Source: Arthrobacter citreus (GTDB lineage Bacteria; Actinomycetota; Actinomycetes; Actinomycetales; Micrococcaceae). From it: 64,000 nucleotides of DNA. The first letter of the stretch is position 1. Every line of letters starts with the position of its first letter. Of this stretch, positions 29,208 to 39,353 are shown piece by piece. The position numbers and the translations under genes are program-made. The notes below the pieces were generated by a model. The model was given only the letters and a program-made list of their open reading frames with translations, was not told the DNA's origin and did no database searches. The stretch spans positions 930,001-994,000 of the forward strand of contig NZ_CP151657.1 of the NCBI RefSeq assembly GCF_038405225.1, in the 5' to 3' direction.

Positions 29208-29221
29208 CGGTTAGCTAACCG
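29208..29221. repeat. Perfect 14-bp palindrome between nrdE and the GIY-YIG gene
   Basis: CGGTTAGCTAACCG begins right after the nrdE TAA and ends two bases before the next ATG. It is not a terminator (no loop, no T tract). It could be a DNA-binding site for a dimer or simply junction sequence. Confidence 0.6.
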
Positions 29222-29223
29222 GT

Positions 29224-30989
<1,766 letters not shown>

Positions 30990-31003
30990 TTTCGTAGTTC
31001 CCC

Positions 31004-31039
31004 AAAGGTCCCGCACATTCACTGTGCGGGACCTTTTTC
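31004..31039 (+). terminator. Terminator of the nrdHIEF operon
   Basis: A 14-bp perfect stem (31004-31017 with 31023-31036) has a TTCAC loop and sits within a TTTTTCG context. Confidence 0.85.
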
Positions 31040-31092
31040 GTTGCAGTCGATCGCCGTAAGGTGACACCGAAGAAGACTCATCAGGAGCTGAC

Positions 31093-31752
31093 ATGTCCCT
31101 TGTACGCGTGCACAACTTCTCGGTATCCCTCGACGGCTTCGGCACCGGAGCCGGCCAGCAGCTCAACGCTCCCTTCGGCCACGCGGGAACACGGCTGGTG
31201 GAGTGGGCCTTCGAAACGCGCACCTTCCGGGCCATGGGCATCCATGGAGAGTCCGAGGGGTCCTTCGGGGTGGACGAAGCGTTTGCCGGCACCTGGGGGC
31301 CCGGGATCGGCGTGGAAATCATGGGCCGCAATAAGTTCGGTCCTCACCGCGGCCCCTGGGAGAACGAGGAATGGAAGGGATGGTGGGGCAGCAACCCCGT
31401 CTTCCATACCCCGGTCCTGGTCCTGACGCATCACCCCCGGCCGGTCCTGGAGATGGAAGGCGGAACGACCTTTCATTTCGTTGATGCGGACCCGGTGTCA
31501 GCGCTCCGGCAGGCCCGCGCCCTCGCCGGTAACCAAGACGTGCGGATCGGCGGCGGCGTCAGCACGGTGCGGCAGTTCCTCGAAGCTGACCTGATCGATC
31601 ACCTGCATGTTGTCGTCGTGCCAATCGTCCTGGGCCGGGGTGAACGGCTCTGGGACGGACTTGAAGGACTCGAAGAGCGCTTTGACATCGAAGCGACCCC
31701 TTCTCCGTTCGGGGTTGTCCATTTGGTCTTTACCCGTCGGCGGCGCGGTTAG
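31093..31752 (+). CDS. Dihydrofolate reductase / RibD C-terminal family protein
   Basis: 219 residues. It has the RibD_C-type core: N-terminal VRVHNFSVSLDGF, central PVLVLTHHPRPVL, IGGGVSTVRQFLEADLIDHL and VVPIVLGRGERLW. It is a NADPH-dependent reductase relative, not a true FolA. Substrate unknown. An AGGAG site precedes the ATG, and the nrd terminator separates it from nrdF. Confidence 0.88.
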   Translation: MSLVRVHNFSVSLDGFGTGAGQQLNAPFGHAGTRLVEWAFETRTFRAMGIHGESEGSFGVDEAFAGTWGPGIGVEIMGRNKFGPHRGPWENEEWKGWWGSNPVFHTPVLVLTHHPRPVLEMEGGTTFHFVDADPVSALRQARALAGNQDVRIGGGVSTVRQFLEADLIDHLHVVVVPIVLGRGERLWDGLEGLEERFDIEATPSPFGVVHLVFTRRRRG

Positions 31753-31802
31753 TCCTCGATCACCGTGGACGGCCGCTGCCGCGTCCGCCTAGTCTTCGCG
31801 TC

Positions 31803-32379
31803 ATGACTGAAGAAAAGAGCGCCAACAAAATCGAACCGCCGCTGGCCGGAAGCGAGTTGGAGACTCTGGTGGGGTCTCTCGACCGGCAGCGTGCCACCTT
31901 CGCCTGGAAAACCGCCGGCCTCGATGCCGAGGCTCTCGCCGCCACGGTTGGCGCCTCCGCCATCACCCTGGGCGGCCTGCTCAAACATCTCGCCAGTGTG
32001 GAGGACATTTACTTCGCCTGGCGGCTGAAGGGGCAGGACCCGGGTATCGCCGTGGAATACCGTGGACTGGGACAATGATCCGGACTGGCCGTGGCGGACA
32101 GCCGCCGAGGACAGCCCCGACGAGCTGCTTGATCTGTGGAATGGTGCGGTGGAGCGGTCCCGGCAGCGGCTTGCGGACGCGCTCGACGGCGGCGGGCCGG
32201 GAATGCTGCTGCCGCCGGTTAACGGCGATGTTGGCAGCCTGCGCCGCATGCTGATTGACCTGGTGGAGGAGTACGCCAGGCACGTGGGGCATGCTGACCT
32301 GATCCGGGAATCAGTGGATGGCCTGGTGGGGGAGGACCCTCCGGCTGGCTTCCCCAGCCCCGGTGCAGGGGTTCGCTGA
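31803..32379 (+). pseudogene. DinB/DUF664 family protein broken by one frameshift
   Basis: Two overlapping frames together give a complete DinB-like protein of about 190 residues: the first (to 32078) carries the family's GLLKHLASVEDIYFAWRL helix, and the second (from about 32062) continues with VDWDNDPDWPW and VEEYARHVGHADLIRE. One extra T near 32055 would join them as ...AVETVDWD. DinB proteins are metal-binding four-helix bundles, some thiol transferases using mycothiol or bacillithiol. Either a real frameshift or a sequencing error. Confidence 0.75.
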
Positions 32380-32419
32380 ACCCGGCCAGCACAGGGGGCG
32401 CTCCGGACCTCCCGCGTCG

Positions 32420-32433
32420 AAGGAGGTGATCCA
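32420..32433 (+). promoter_or_regulatory. Extended Shine-Dalgarno-like sequence (14 nt)
   Basis: The sequence AAGGAGGTGATCCA is fully complementary to the standard bacterial 16S rRNA 3' end. The codons properly spaced from it (GTG 32437, ATG 32443) are out of frame with the VanY gene and lead to a short frame ending in TGA, while the VanY ATG (32468) has its own GGAGG. Confidence 0.6.
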
Positions 32434-32467
32434 CCCGTGGTTATGGGAAAGTTGCGGTGGAGGAAAA

Positions 32468-33163
32468 ATGCCGCGCCAGCACGTCAACACTCATATCGCG
32501 ATGATCGCGTCCGTGTGCCTTTGTCTTCTCGCGTACCTCTCCTGGTCCGGTCAACCGCAGGAAGCGGACTCAGATGCTGCCGCAGTAACCGCCGGCGCTG
32601 ACTTCGATTCGCCGGACAGCATCAGCGTTGTCATTAACAAGGACCGGCCTCTGGCGGCGGAATATGCACCGCAGGACCTGACGGACGCCGGGGGAGTGCT
32701 GATGCGGGCTGAGGTGGGAGAAGCTTTCCTCAAGATGCGCGCTGATGCAGCCGCCGCCGGAGTAGCCATATCAGCCGTCAGCGGGTTCCGCCCGGCCAGC
32801 CAGCAGGCGGATCTGCATTCTTCCTATACCGACCGTTACGGCGGCGCCGCAGCTGAGTCGCTGTCAGCCCGCCCCGGATACAGCGAACACCAAACAGGAC
32901 TTGCCGTGGATATTGCCAACCCCGACGGCGCCTGTTCGCTCCAGGCCTGCTTTGAAGAAACCCCAGCGGGCTCCTGGGCCGCCGCCAACGCCCACCTCTA
33001 TGGATTTGTCATCCGCTACCCGGCAGGAGCTGAAGCCGTCACCGGGTATTCCTACGAGCCATGGCACCTGCGTTATGTGGGGGTGGATTCCGCTCACCGC
33101 ATTGTTGATGCCGGAATCACGCTGGAAGAATTTGCCGACCTGCCTGCCGCACCCGGGTACTGA
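32468..33163 (+). CDS. VanY-type D-Ala-D-Ala carboxypeptidase (peptidase M15B)
   Basis: 231 residues. An N-terminal signal anchor (AMIASVCLCLLAYLSW) directs it outside the cell membrane. Zinc-peptidase motifs: SGFRPASQQADLH, SEHQTGLAVDI (Zn His/Asp) and EPWHLRYVG (catalytic Glu and Zn His). It trims peptidoglycan stem peptides. The start at 32468 has GGTGGAGG upstream; the longer frame from 32318 overlaps the DinB-like gene. Confidence 0.9.
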   Translation: MPRQHVNTHIAMIASVCLCLLAYLSWSGQPQEADSDAAAVTAGADFDSPDSISVVINKDRPLAAEYAPQDLTDAGGVLMRAEVGEAFLKMRADAAAAGVAISAVSGFRPASQQADLHSSYTDRYGGAAAESLSARPGYSEHQTGLAVDIANPDGACSLQACFEETPAGSWAAANAHLYGFVIRYPAGAEAVTGYSYEPWHLRYVGVDSAHRIVDAGITLEEFADLPAAPGY

Positions 33164-33307
33164 ATCATGCTGAGTCATTTAAGCTGCGGAAGAGGAGGAC
33201 ATTTGTGCGCTTATTTAGGTAGGTTGATGTTTGAACCTGTTAAGAGAAGTTTTCAGTTTCCGAATCGGGACGAAGACTTCGTCGCACAGCCATAGTTGGG
33301 GGAACTA

Positions 33308-33820
33308 ATGTCTGAGAATCTGGTCTTTTGGTTGACGATTGCAGCAGGAGTCATGCTCGTCCTCCTGCTCGCTTTAACCATCAAATCCAAGATGGTTCCG
33401 GGGACGGAAGCCTCAGGGACGAAAGCAGGAAGACGCCCGAAGATCAAGAAGCCGCTTCTCACCGCTGAAGACGTTGTGGCCCAAAGATTCATGCCGACGA
33501 AATTCAGGGAGGGCTATGCCCAAAAGCCTGTGGATGAGCTACTTGAAGGAATAGTTCTGGAACTTCGGCGGCTGCAGGAAGAGAACGAACGTCTTCAGCT
33601 AAGAATGGCTAACCCCCGAAGTGAACCTGTTTCAGTCACTGATCCGATTCTTTCTCCGGAGCAGGTGGTGAATCAGAAGTTTACGCCGACAAAATTCCGC
33701 GAAGGGTATGCCCAGGACGAGGTGGACGATTTTCTGGATAAGGTCGTCCTGGACCTCCGGCTGTGGGCGTCGGAAAACGACCGGCTTCGGGAGCAGATTA
33801 CGGGGAACGTGAGCTTGTAG
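33308..33820 (+). CDS. Membrane-anchored protein with two DivIVA-type repeats
   Basis: 170 residues. An N-terminal transmembrane helix (VFWLTIAAGVMLVLLLALTI) is followed by a basic linker and then two copies of a ~45-residue unit: VAQRFMPTKFREGYAQKPVDELL and VNQKFTPTKFREGYAQDEVDDFL, each followed by a short coiled coil (about 95-103 and 155-163). These match the DivIVA N-terminal lipid-binding domain, usually single and cytosolic. The gene and the ~140 bp upstream are visibly less GC-rich than neighbours. Function unknown; polar or septal scaffolding is a guess. Confidence 0.82.
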   Translation: MSENLVFWLTIAAGVMLVLLLALTIKSKMVPGTEASGTKAGRRPKIKKPLLTAEDVVAQRFMPTKFREGYAQKPVDELLEGIVLELRRLQEENERLQLRMANPRSEPVSVTDPILSPEQVVNQKFTPTKFREGYAQDEVDDFLDKVVLDLRLWASENDRLREQITGNVSL

Positions 33821-33832
33821 GATCCACGCCGA

Positions 33833-34384
33833 TCAATCCTGAAACAGATTCCAAAGTTTCTGGGTCGTATTCCAGCTGCGGATGGTCATGGATTTGTACA
33901 GGGGAGAGGCTGCAATGGCGCTCAACCGGCTCTTGGTCCGCTCAGAACTGAGCCGCTGGGAGTAGATGACGCCCTCGCCGGGCCAGACAGCGTCCACTCC
34001 CTCCCTGGGGTTGAACACGTCCATCGCCTCAGCGGGGTCGATGCCCATGAGGAAGATCGCGTCGGAATGGTATTTGCCCGGCTGTTCGCCGAATCCCTCG
34101 GGCTTGTGGGCAACCACGTCCTGCAGCTGTCCGCGGTCGAGGACCAGCACTCTGACAATCTCATCGTCAAGCTTGAAGTTCTCAGTCAGGGCTGCTTCGA
34201 TCCGCGGCCCAATGACCTCGGCGGGTTCAGTGGATTCGAGCAGCACGTTGCCGCTTGCAATGTAGGTGAGCACCTGTTCGTAGCCCAGGCCTTCCAAATG
34301 TCCCTTGAGCGTTTTCATCGGGACCTTGTTTCTTCCGCCGACATTTATGCCCCGCAGAAGAACCAGATAGGGGGTCGGTTCCAT
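33833..34384 (-). CDS. DUF1697 family protein
   Basis: 183 residues with the complete family outline: YLVLLRGINVGGRNKVPM at the N-terminus, LTYIASGNVLL, and the C-terminal YKSMTIRSWNTTQKL. Function of the family is unknown. It converges with the DivIVA-repeat gene with a 12-bp gap. Confidence 0.92.
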   Translation of the reverse strand: MEPTPYLVLLRGINVGGRNKVPMKTLKGHLEGLGYEQVLTYIASGNVLLESTEPAEVIGPRIEAALTENFKLDDEIVRVLVLDRGQLQDVVAHKPEGFGEQPGKYHSDAIFLMGIDPAEAMDVFNPREGVDAVWPGEGVIYSQRLSSERTKSRLSAIAASPLYKSMTIRSWNTTQKLWNLFQD

Positions 34385-34463
34385 CAGCTCTCCATCCAGT
34401 AGCGGCCACCCGCCGCGGGTCTGGGCGTCTTCCAGCGAATTTACCCCGGGACGGGCAGAAGAC

Positions 34464-34751
34464 CTAGGGTTCCGGCGCCATTCTCCAGCCGCCGGAGTCC
34501 ACCTCGACGATTACCGGCGGCTGCGCCACGATGCCGCGCCGGTGCAGGGCTTCTGCCAGATCCGCCGCGGGCGCGGTCACTGCAAAGGTCTCACCCCGGT
34601 ACAGATCGGCAGTTTCATTCACCAGGAAGATAACGTGAGCCCAGCCGCTCGCCGCGAACCGCCCGGCCACCGGGAGGCGGACCAGCCAGGCCGGTGCGGG
34701 ATCGCCAAGCGGGAGGAGGACAACCGTTGCCGGGCACTGCAGGTCGCTCAC
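34464..34751 (-). CDS. Small protein of unknown function
   Basis: 95 residues, no recognised domain; mostly soluble alpha/beta composition. The GTG start overlaps the TGA of the upstream broken gene by four bases (GTGA), so the two were originally translationally coupled. Confidence 0.65.
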   Translation of the reverse strand: MSDLQCPATVVLLPLGDPAPAWLVRLPVAGRFAASGWAHVIFLVNETADLYRGETFAVTAPAADLAEALHRRGIVAQPPVIVEVDSGGWRMAPEP

Positions 34752-35135
34752 TCATCCACCGGAGGATTCTGTCCCTGAAACAGCCGGCCGGTCGGCAGCG
34801 GGACCTCGATCGTCTTCGTCATGTCCGCAGACTTGGCTATTGGCTCCTGCCACCGTCGGCGCGACCAGCACCCGGTCCCGCCGCACTTCCTGGATGAGGA
34901 CCTGTTGGTGCTGGCCATCGACAGACAGCCACCACTCATCCATGAACATCCGCAGACCCAGATCGTCGAGCAGGCTCTCGGCCGATTCCAGATCCGTTGC
35001 CGCTGACCGGCGCCGGTGGAGCAGGTCAAACGGAACGAACCCGCCGTCGTCGGTCATATGGATATAGCCCACATGTTCACCGTCCAGCTTCCGCAGATGG
35101 TCAAAGGTGTTCTCCGGCGGCATTGGCAGAGACAT
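34748..35135 (-). pseudogene. Unrecognised gene with a single-base frameshift
   Basis: The N-terminal frame from ATG 35135 is sensible (MPPENTFDHLRKLDGEHVGYIH, then HQQVLIQEVRRDRVLVAP). Near 34847 it derails into low-quality sequence, while another frame continues with AKSADMTKTIEVPLPTGRL and stops exactly at the GTGA junction with the next gene. Removing one C in GAGCCAAT joins them as VAGAIAKSADM. Either a recent mutation or a sequencing error. About 128 residues when repaired. No domain recognised. Confidence 0.65.
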
Positions 35136-35141
35136 GGCGGA

Positions 35142-35975
35142 TCAGCCGGCCACTTGTTGGCGCTGCCCGGTATCGAGGCCGGCCACGGCACCGCCGTCGA
35201 CCAGCAGATCCACCCCCGTGATGAAGCTGGCATCGGAGCCGAGGAGGAAGGCAACTGCGTTGGCGATGTCGCCCGGAGTGCCCACACGTCCGGTGCCCGA
35301 TGCCTCGATCATGGCGCGCATGTGGGCACCGGATTCGCCGGCGAGCTCCTGCTGGCCCATGGGCGTGGAGATGATGCCGGGGCTGATGCTGTTCACGCGC
35401 GCCCCGCGCGCACCCCAGCGAATGCTGGCCGCCTGGACGCGGACCTGGTTGGCGCGCTTTGCGACCAGGTAGGCGTACCCGGGGTTGTCGATTCCGCCGA
35501 TGAACGGAATCAGGTGCAGGTCATCCACCGGCACGGTGGCCAGGCTGGCCAGGACATCGGCGGGGATGCTGCCGCCGGACATATAGGCGGACATGCTGGA
35601 AATGACGACGCCGGCACCGCCAGGAGCGATGACCTTCTCGAATTCCTCCAGCACCAGGGCCGCGCCGATCAGATCGACCTTCCAGATGGCTTCGACCGGA
35701 GCTTGGACAGGGGAGAGCCCGGCAGTGTGGACAACCTGGGTCACCGCGCCCAGTTCGGCGGCAGACGCAGCCAGCGCCGCCACCGAATCGCGCGATGACA
35801 CGTCCACACGCTGGGTGACGACGTCGTATCCGTCGCCCAGAGCGCCCGCTGCCACCGTCTCGAGGAGCTCTTCGTTAAAATCGGCCAGCAGCACCTTTCG
35901 GCCTGCCCCGGAGCGGCGCATGACTGCCTGCCCCATGCCGCCTAAACCAACAATGACCAGTACTTCAGCTGCCAT
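35142..35975 (-). CDS. SDR family NAD(P)-dependent oxidoreductase
   Basis: 277 residues. The cofactor motif is an unusual GLGGMGQ near residue 10 instead of TGxxxGIG. Catalytic Ser in VVISSMSAYMS, and Tyr/Lys in YAYLVAKRA. SPGIISTPMGQQEL follows the Rossmann core, and FITGVDLLVDGG closes the fold. The insert between S and Y (~40 residues) is typical of 3-alpha-hydroxysteroid dehydrogenase-like SDRs. Substrate unknown. Confidence 0.87.
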   Translation of the reverse strand: MAAEVLVIVGLGGMGQAVMRRSGAGRKVLLADFNEELLETVAAGALGDGYDVVTQRVDVSSRDSVAALAASAAELGAVTQVVHTAGLSPVQAPVEAIWKVDLIGAALVLEEFEKVIAPGGAGVVISSMSAYMSGGSIPADVLASLATVPVDDLHLIPFIGGIDNPGYAYLVAKRANQVRVQAASIRWGARGARVNSISPGIISTPMGQQELAGESGAHMRAMIEASGTGRVGTPGDIANAVAFLLGSDASFITGVDLLVDGGAVAGLDTGQRQQVAG

Positions 35976-36087
35976 GACGCTCCAATATCGCAGGGTCCGG
36001 GCAGGAAAAGCCCCGGTACTCTTCGAGGATAGACGCCTGCGCCACTGCCGTCCTGTGGAGACCGCCGGGGGACGGCTGCAACTGCGG

Positions 36088-36633
36088 CTACTCCTTCAGC
36101 GGGACGCCCCGGGCATCGGCGCGGAACATTTGTGCACCGCAAAGGATCATGATGCCTTCGATGAAGCCCCAAAGCGACGCGATGCCGAAAGTGACCAGCG
36201 AAAGCACCAGCTGGACGACGCCCAGCCCAATGTGTCCGAGGTAGAAGCGGTGGATTCCCAAGCCGCCCAGGAAGATGCCCAGCAACCCCGCCACCAGCCG
36301 GGACTTTTGTTCGATATAAGGCTGGCCATAGGGGCCCTGTGCGTACGGGCCCGGTCCGTACCCCGGCTGGGGGTACGCCTGTCCCGGTGCCGGGTATCCG
36401 GGCTGCTGGTAGGGCTGGCCCTGCTGCGGATATCCCTGCTGGGGATAGGGCTGGCCGGGCGCCGCGGGGTATCCCTGCTGCGGGTAGCCCTGCCCCTGCT
36501 GCGGTAAACCGGTCTCGGGCTGTCCCTGATGTCCCTGGTCCGTGCCTTCATGTTCCACGGAAGGCGGGGGTGTTGGAGCAGGCATCTCCTGCTGATCTTC
36601 GCTGGAGGCCGGGCCCGGCTTGTTCTCTGACAT
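36088..36633 (-). CDS. TM2 domain protein with Pro/Gln/Tyr-rich N-terminus
   Basis: 181 residues. The N-terminal ~105 residues are rich in PQQGYP-type repeats (disordered). The C-terminal TM2 domain has two helices, one containing GIFLGGLGIHRFYLG and a second hydrophobic stretch, then a short charged tail. Function of TM2 proteins in bacteria is unknown. Confidence 0.88.
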   Translation of the reverse strand: MSENKPGPASSEDQQEMPAPTPPPSVEHEGTDQGHQGQPETGLPQQGQGYPQQGYPAAPGQPYPQQGYPQQGQPYQQPGYPAPGQAYPQPGYGPGPYAQGPYGQPYIEQKSRLVAGLLGIFLGGLGIHRFYLGHIGLGVVQLVLSLVTFGIASLWGFIEGIMILCGAQMFRADARGVPLKE

Positions 36634-37262
36634 TGGTTCCTCTCACTGCGTTCCCCCAAAGGACCGCTACATCTGAACGGCAGTCGGATGTTTCGCCTGG
36701 TGAAGCGGAATTCCGAACCTACGGAACTCTAACAGTTCCCCTGGCTGTGCCCCGGCTGCGTAACGACGACGCCTTACCCAATGCCGCCTCAGGAGGATCC
36801 GTATGCCCGTGGGCGGCAACCGGGACTACTCGGTGCCGCCGTCGCCATTGTCGATGCTGTGTTCTATTGCTGGTCTCTTGCTGTGCTGACGGAAACGGCT
36901 TCTTCCGTTTCGGTGTTCCCTATTTTGCCCGGGAAACGTGCTCTTTCTGCACCCGACGAGGCCCTGGACGCCGAAAGTGAGTATGTAACAATTTACCTGC
37001 AAAGTACTCGAATCGGCTGAGCCAGCCTGATTCGTGGAAATGTGGTGGCATACGGTATAGGTAGCGCGCGGGAACCCGATCCTGCCGCCGTGAAAAGAGT
37101 TCAGCAAAATGTCCCGCAGCCAATTCATGGCGGTGGGGGAAGCGCTATCGGGGCCCAGCCGCAGCTCTCTATGCGGCAAGGACAAGGGCATAAGGAACCG
37201 TGGGGGTTCCTGACTTCCTGCGGAAACGCGCGGGGATATCAACCACATCATCCAGGACATAA
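36634..37262. other. 629-bp region without a confident gene
   Basis: It contains no convincing ORF. Its most gene-like element is the short frame at 36803-36889. Composition is more AT-rich than the flanks near 36960-37030. It presumably carries promoters for the TM2 gene and the GH25 gene. A faint Shine-Dalgarno (AGGA) lies ten bases before the GH25 ATG. Confidence 0.4.
36803..36889 (+). CDS. Possible 28-residue small protein
   Basis: The ATG is six bases after a perfect AGGAGG (36791-36796). The product begins MPVGGNRDYS and ends in a hydrophobic Cys-containing stretch (SMLCSIAGLLLC). Only the ribosome-binding site argues for it. Confidence 0.2.
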   Translation: MPVGGNRDYSVPPSPLSMLCSIAGLLLC

Positions 37263-38891
37263 ATGAAAACCACGACGCTTTCCACTGGTCTCACATCAGT
37301 TGCACTGACCGCTCTGCTGGCCGTCTCCTGCCTTGCAGGTCCCGCGGCGGCTGCGGTCCCCGCAACAGGGACCGACACTGCTCCGATCGGTATCAGCGAG
37401 GCTGAACAGGCCAGGATCATCGGCGAAAACGGCGCTTCCATGGGACAGGGCCTGAACCGCCTCGGCGTCACGGGCGATGCCCAGCTGCCGGCGCCCGATG
37501 AATCCGCAGCTCCGGCACCGCAGGCCGAGTCGGACGCTCCCGCCCCGCAGGCTGAATCCGAAGGCACCGCTGCGCCGGATGCGGGTGTCAGTGAGCCCGA
37601 AGAAGGAACCGCCGCCCCCGAAGAGGGAACCGCCGCCCCCGAAGCGGCTGAACCGCTGGCAGGGAACTGGCGGCCAGCAGGCATCCAGGGGATGGACGTG
37701 TCCAGCCACCAGGGCAACGTGGATTGGAAGCATGCCTGGGGGCTGGGCTCGCGGTTTGCCTATGCCAAGGCCACCGAGGGAACGGGATACAAAAACCCCA
37801 ACTTCAACCAGCAGTACAACGGCTCGTACAACGTTGGCATGATCCGCGGTGCCTACCACTTTGCCCTGCCCAGCGTGTCTTCGGGTGTCGCCCAGGCCAA
37901 CTACTTCGTGAACAATGGAGGCGGCTGGTCCGCGGACGGACGTACCCTGCCGCCGCTCCTGGACATTGAGTACAACCCCTACGCGTCCCTGGGGAACACT
38001 TGCTACAACATGAGCGCCGGGCAGATGGTGAACTGGATCCGGGACTTCTCGAACCAGGTCAAGGCACGCACCGGCCGCGCCCCCATGATCTATACGACCA
38101 CTGACTGGTGGATCACCTGCACCGGCAACAGCGCCGCGTTTCGGGACAACCCGCTGCACATCGCCAACTACAACCAGGTCGGAGCCGGCCGGCTGCCCGC
38201 GAGCTGGAGCGTCTACAGCTTGTGGCAGTACAGCAGCACCGGACCGTTTGTCGGGGACTCCAACGTCTGGAACGGAAACGCAGCCGGACTAACGGCGTTT
38301 GCCCGCGGCGCGGCGCCTGCTCCGGCTCCTCCCGCCCCCGCACCCGTTCCGGGGCCCTTCCCCGATGTGCCGGCCAAGAGCCAGTTCGCCAAGGAAATCT
38401 CGTGGTTCAAGGCCCAGGGCATCACCACCGGGTATCCCAACGGCACCTACCAGCCCCTCGCGCCGGTCAACCGCGACGCCATGGCAGCCTTCCTGTACCG
38501 CATCAAGGGCAAGCCCGCCTACACGGCACCCAAGGCCTCGCGCTTCCGGGACGTGGCAACCAACAACATGTTCTACCGGGAAATCCACTGGCTGGCGGCC
38601 AGTGGGGTAGCCACGGGATGGAACGGAAATACTTACCAGCCCGGCAGCGCCATCAACCGTGACGCCATGGCGGCGTTCCTGTACCGCCTGGCCGGCAGCC
38701 CGCGCTACAACCCTCCGGCGGTTTCTCCCTTCCGGGACGTGGCAACCGACAACATGTACTACAAGGAAATCAGCTGGCTGGCGGCCCAGGGCATCTCGAC
38801 CGGCTGGGGTGACAAGACCTTCCGCCCGTACCAGCCCATTGCCCGGGACGCGATGGCCGCTTTCCTCTACCGGTACGACGCCAAGTTCTAG
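37263..38891 (+). CDS. Secreted GH25 lysozyme with three C-terminal S-layer-like repeats
   Basis: 542 residues. A signal peptide of about 31 residues is followed by a Pro/Ala/Glu-rich linker with EEGTAAP repeats. The GH25 muramidase domain is at about 143-345 ([13 protein letters not shown]; catalytic Glu236 in LLDIEYNP). Three ~52-residue repeats follow from ~365, each of the form [26 protein letters not shown]; these resemble SLH cell-wall-binding modules. Expected to cleave peptidoglycan at the cell surface. Shares its C-terminal module with the CAP protein downstream. Confidence 0.9.
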   Translation: MKTTTLSTGLTSVALTALLAVSCLAGPAAAAVPATGTDTAPIGISEAEQARIIGENGASMGQGLNRLGVTGDAQLPAPDESAAPAPQAESDAPAPQAESEGTAAPDAGVSEPEEGTAAPEEGTAAPEAAEPLAGNWRPAGIQGMDVSSHQGNVDWKHAWGLGSRFAYAKATEGTGYKNPNFNQQYNGSYNVGMIRGAYHFALPSVSSGVAQANYFVNNGGGWSADGRTLPPLLDIEYNPYASLGNTCYNMSAGQMVNWIRDFSNQVKARTGRAPMIYTTTDWWITCTGNSAAFRDNPLHIANYNQVGAGRLPASWSVYSLWQYSSTGPFVGDSNVWNGNAAGLTAFARGAAPAPAPPAPAPVPGPFPDVPAKSQFAKEISWFKAQGITTGYPNGTYQPLAPVNRDAMAAFLYRIKGKPAYTAPKASRFRDVATNNMFYREIHWLAASGVATGWNGNTYQPGSAINRDAMAAFLYRLAGSPRYNPPAVSPFRDVATDNMYYKEISWLAAQGISTGWGDKTFRPYQPIARDAMAAFLYRYDAKF

Positions 38892-38938
38892 GCAGTCTGG
38901 ATTCCCGCACAGCCGAAGCCGGATACCCGGTTCCGGCA

Positions 38939-38979
38939 CCACAGCCGGCAGCACTCACCTGGTGTGCTGCCGGCTGTGG
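38939..38979 (+). terminator. Stem-loop after the GH25 gene
   Basis: A perfect 16-bp stem (38939-38954 with 38964-38979) has a 9-nt loop but no T tract, so it is an unusual terminator or an RNA-protecting 3' hairpin. Confidence 0.55.
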
Positions 38980-39051
38980 ACTGCCAGGGAGGTGACGTAA
39001 CGAACTCCCGGACGGTCTGGTCCGGCCGCAGACGCCGATACGATTTAACGC

Positions 39052-39198
39052 ATGAACATTGAACTGCGGATTCCACCGAAGCTGGGACGGGAATTGGAGG
39101 AGCTCGCCAAGGAACAGGGGGTTTCGGTTGAAGTTCTCGTGGTTAATGGAGCACGCCTGCTCCTTGAACACCGAAACCGCCGCACCCACTTGGCATGA
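39052..39198 (+). CDS. 48-residue ribbon-helix-helix-like protein
   Basis: MNIELRIPPKLGRELEELAK, then a short turn and a second helix (VSVEVLVVNGARLLLEH). This is the beta strand plus two-helix layout of MetJ/Arc or CopG-type RHH DNA-binding antitoxin-like proteins. No partner toxin is visible, so it may be an orphan regulator. There is no strong Shine-Dalgarno; supported mainly by sequence pattern. Confidence 0.5.
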   Translation: MNIELRIPPKLGRELEELAKEQGVSVEVLVVNGARLLLEHRNRRTHLA

Positions 39199-39353
39199 GC
39201 ATTTCCCCGGTGAACGGGATACAACTGCGTTAAAGAAATTCAGCGGTACATTGCTGAAATACCACAGATAAGCAGCCTAGCCGTAACTTTTTGCGGTCTC
39301 GGCTTTGGTTTTGAACGAATCTTCGTTCCCGGGCAGTTACGATACTTCCAATC

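Noticed and set aside
32437-32580. Short frame behind the extended Shine-Dalgarno
   Set aside because: Arg-rich product in the wrong frame relative to VanY; looks like an out-of-frame reading of the signal sequence region.
36826-37260. 144-residue minus-strand frame in the gap before GH25
   Set aside because: No recognised motif, no ribosome-binding site and poor codon pattern.
39313-39328. Possible LexA box before the CAP gene
   Set aside because: GAAC and GTTC are eight bases apart, not four, so it does not match the SOS box; kept only as a palindrome.
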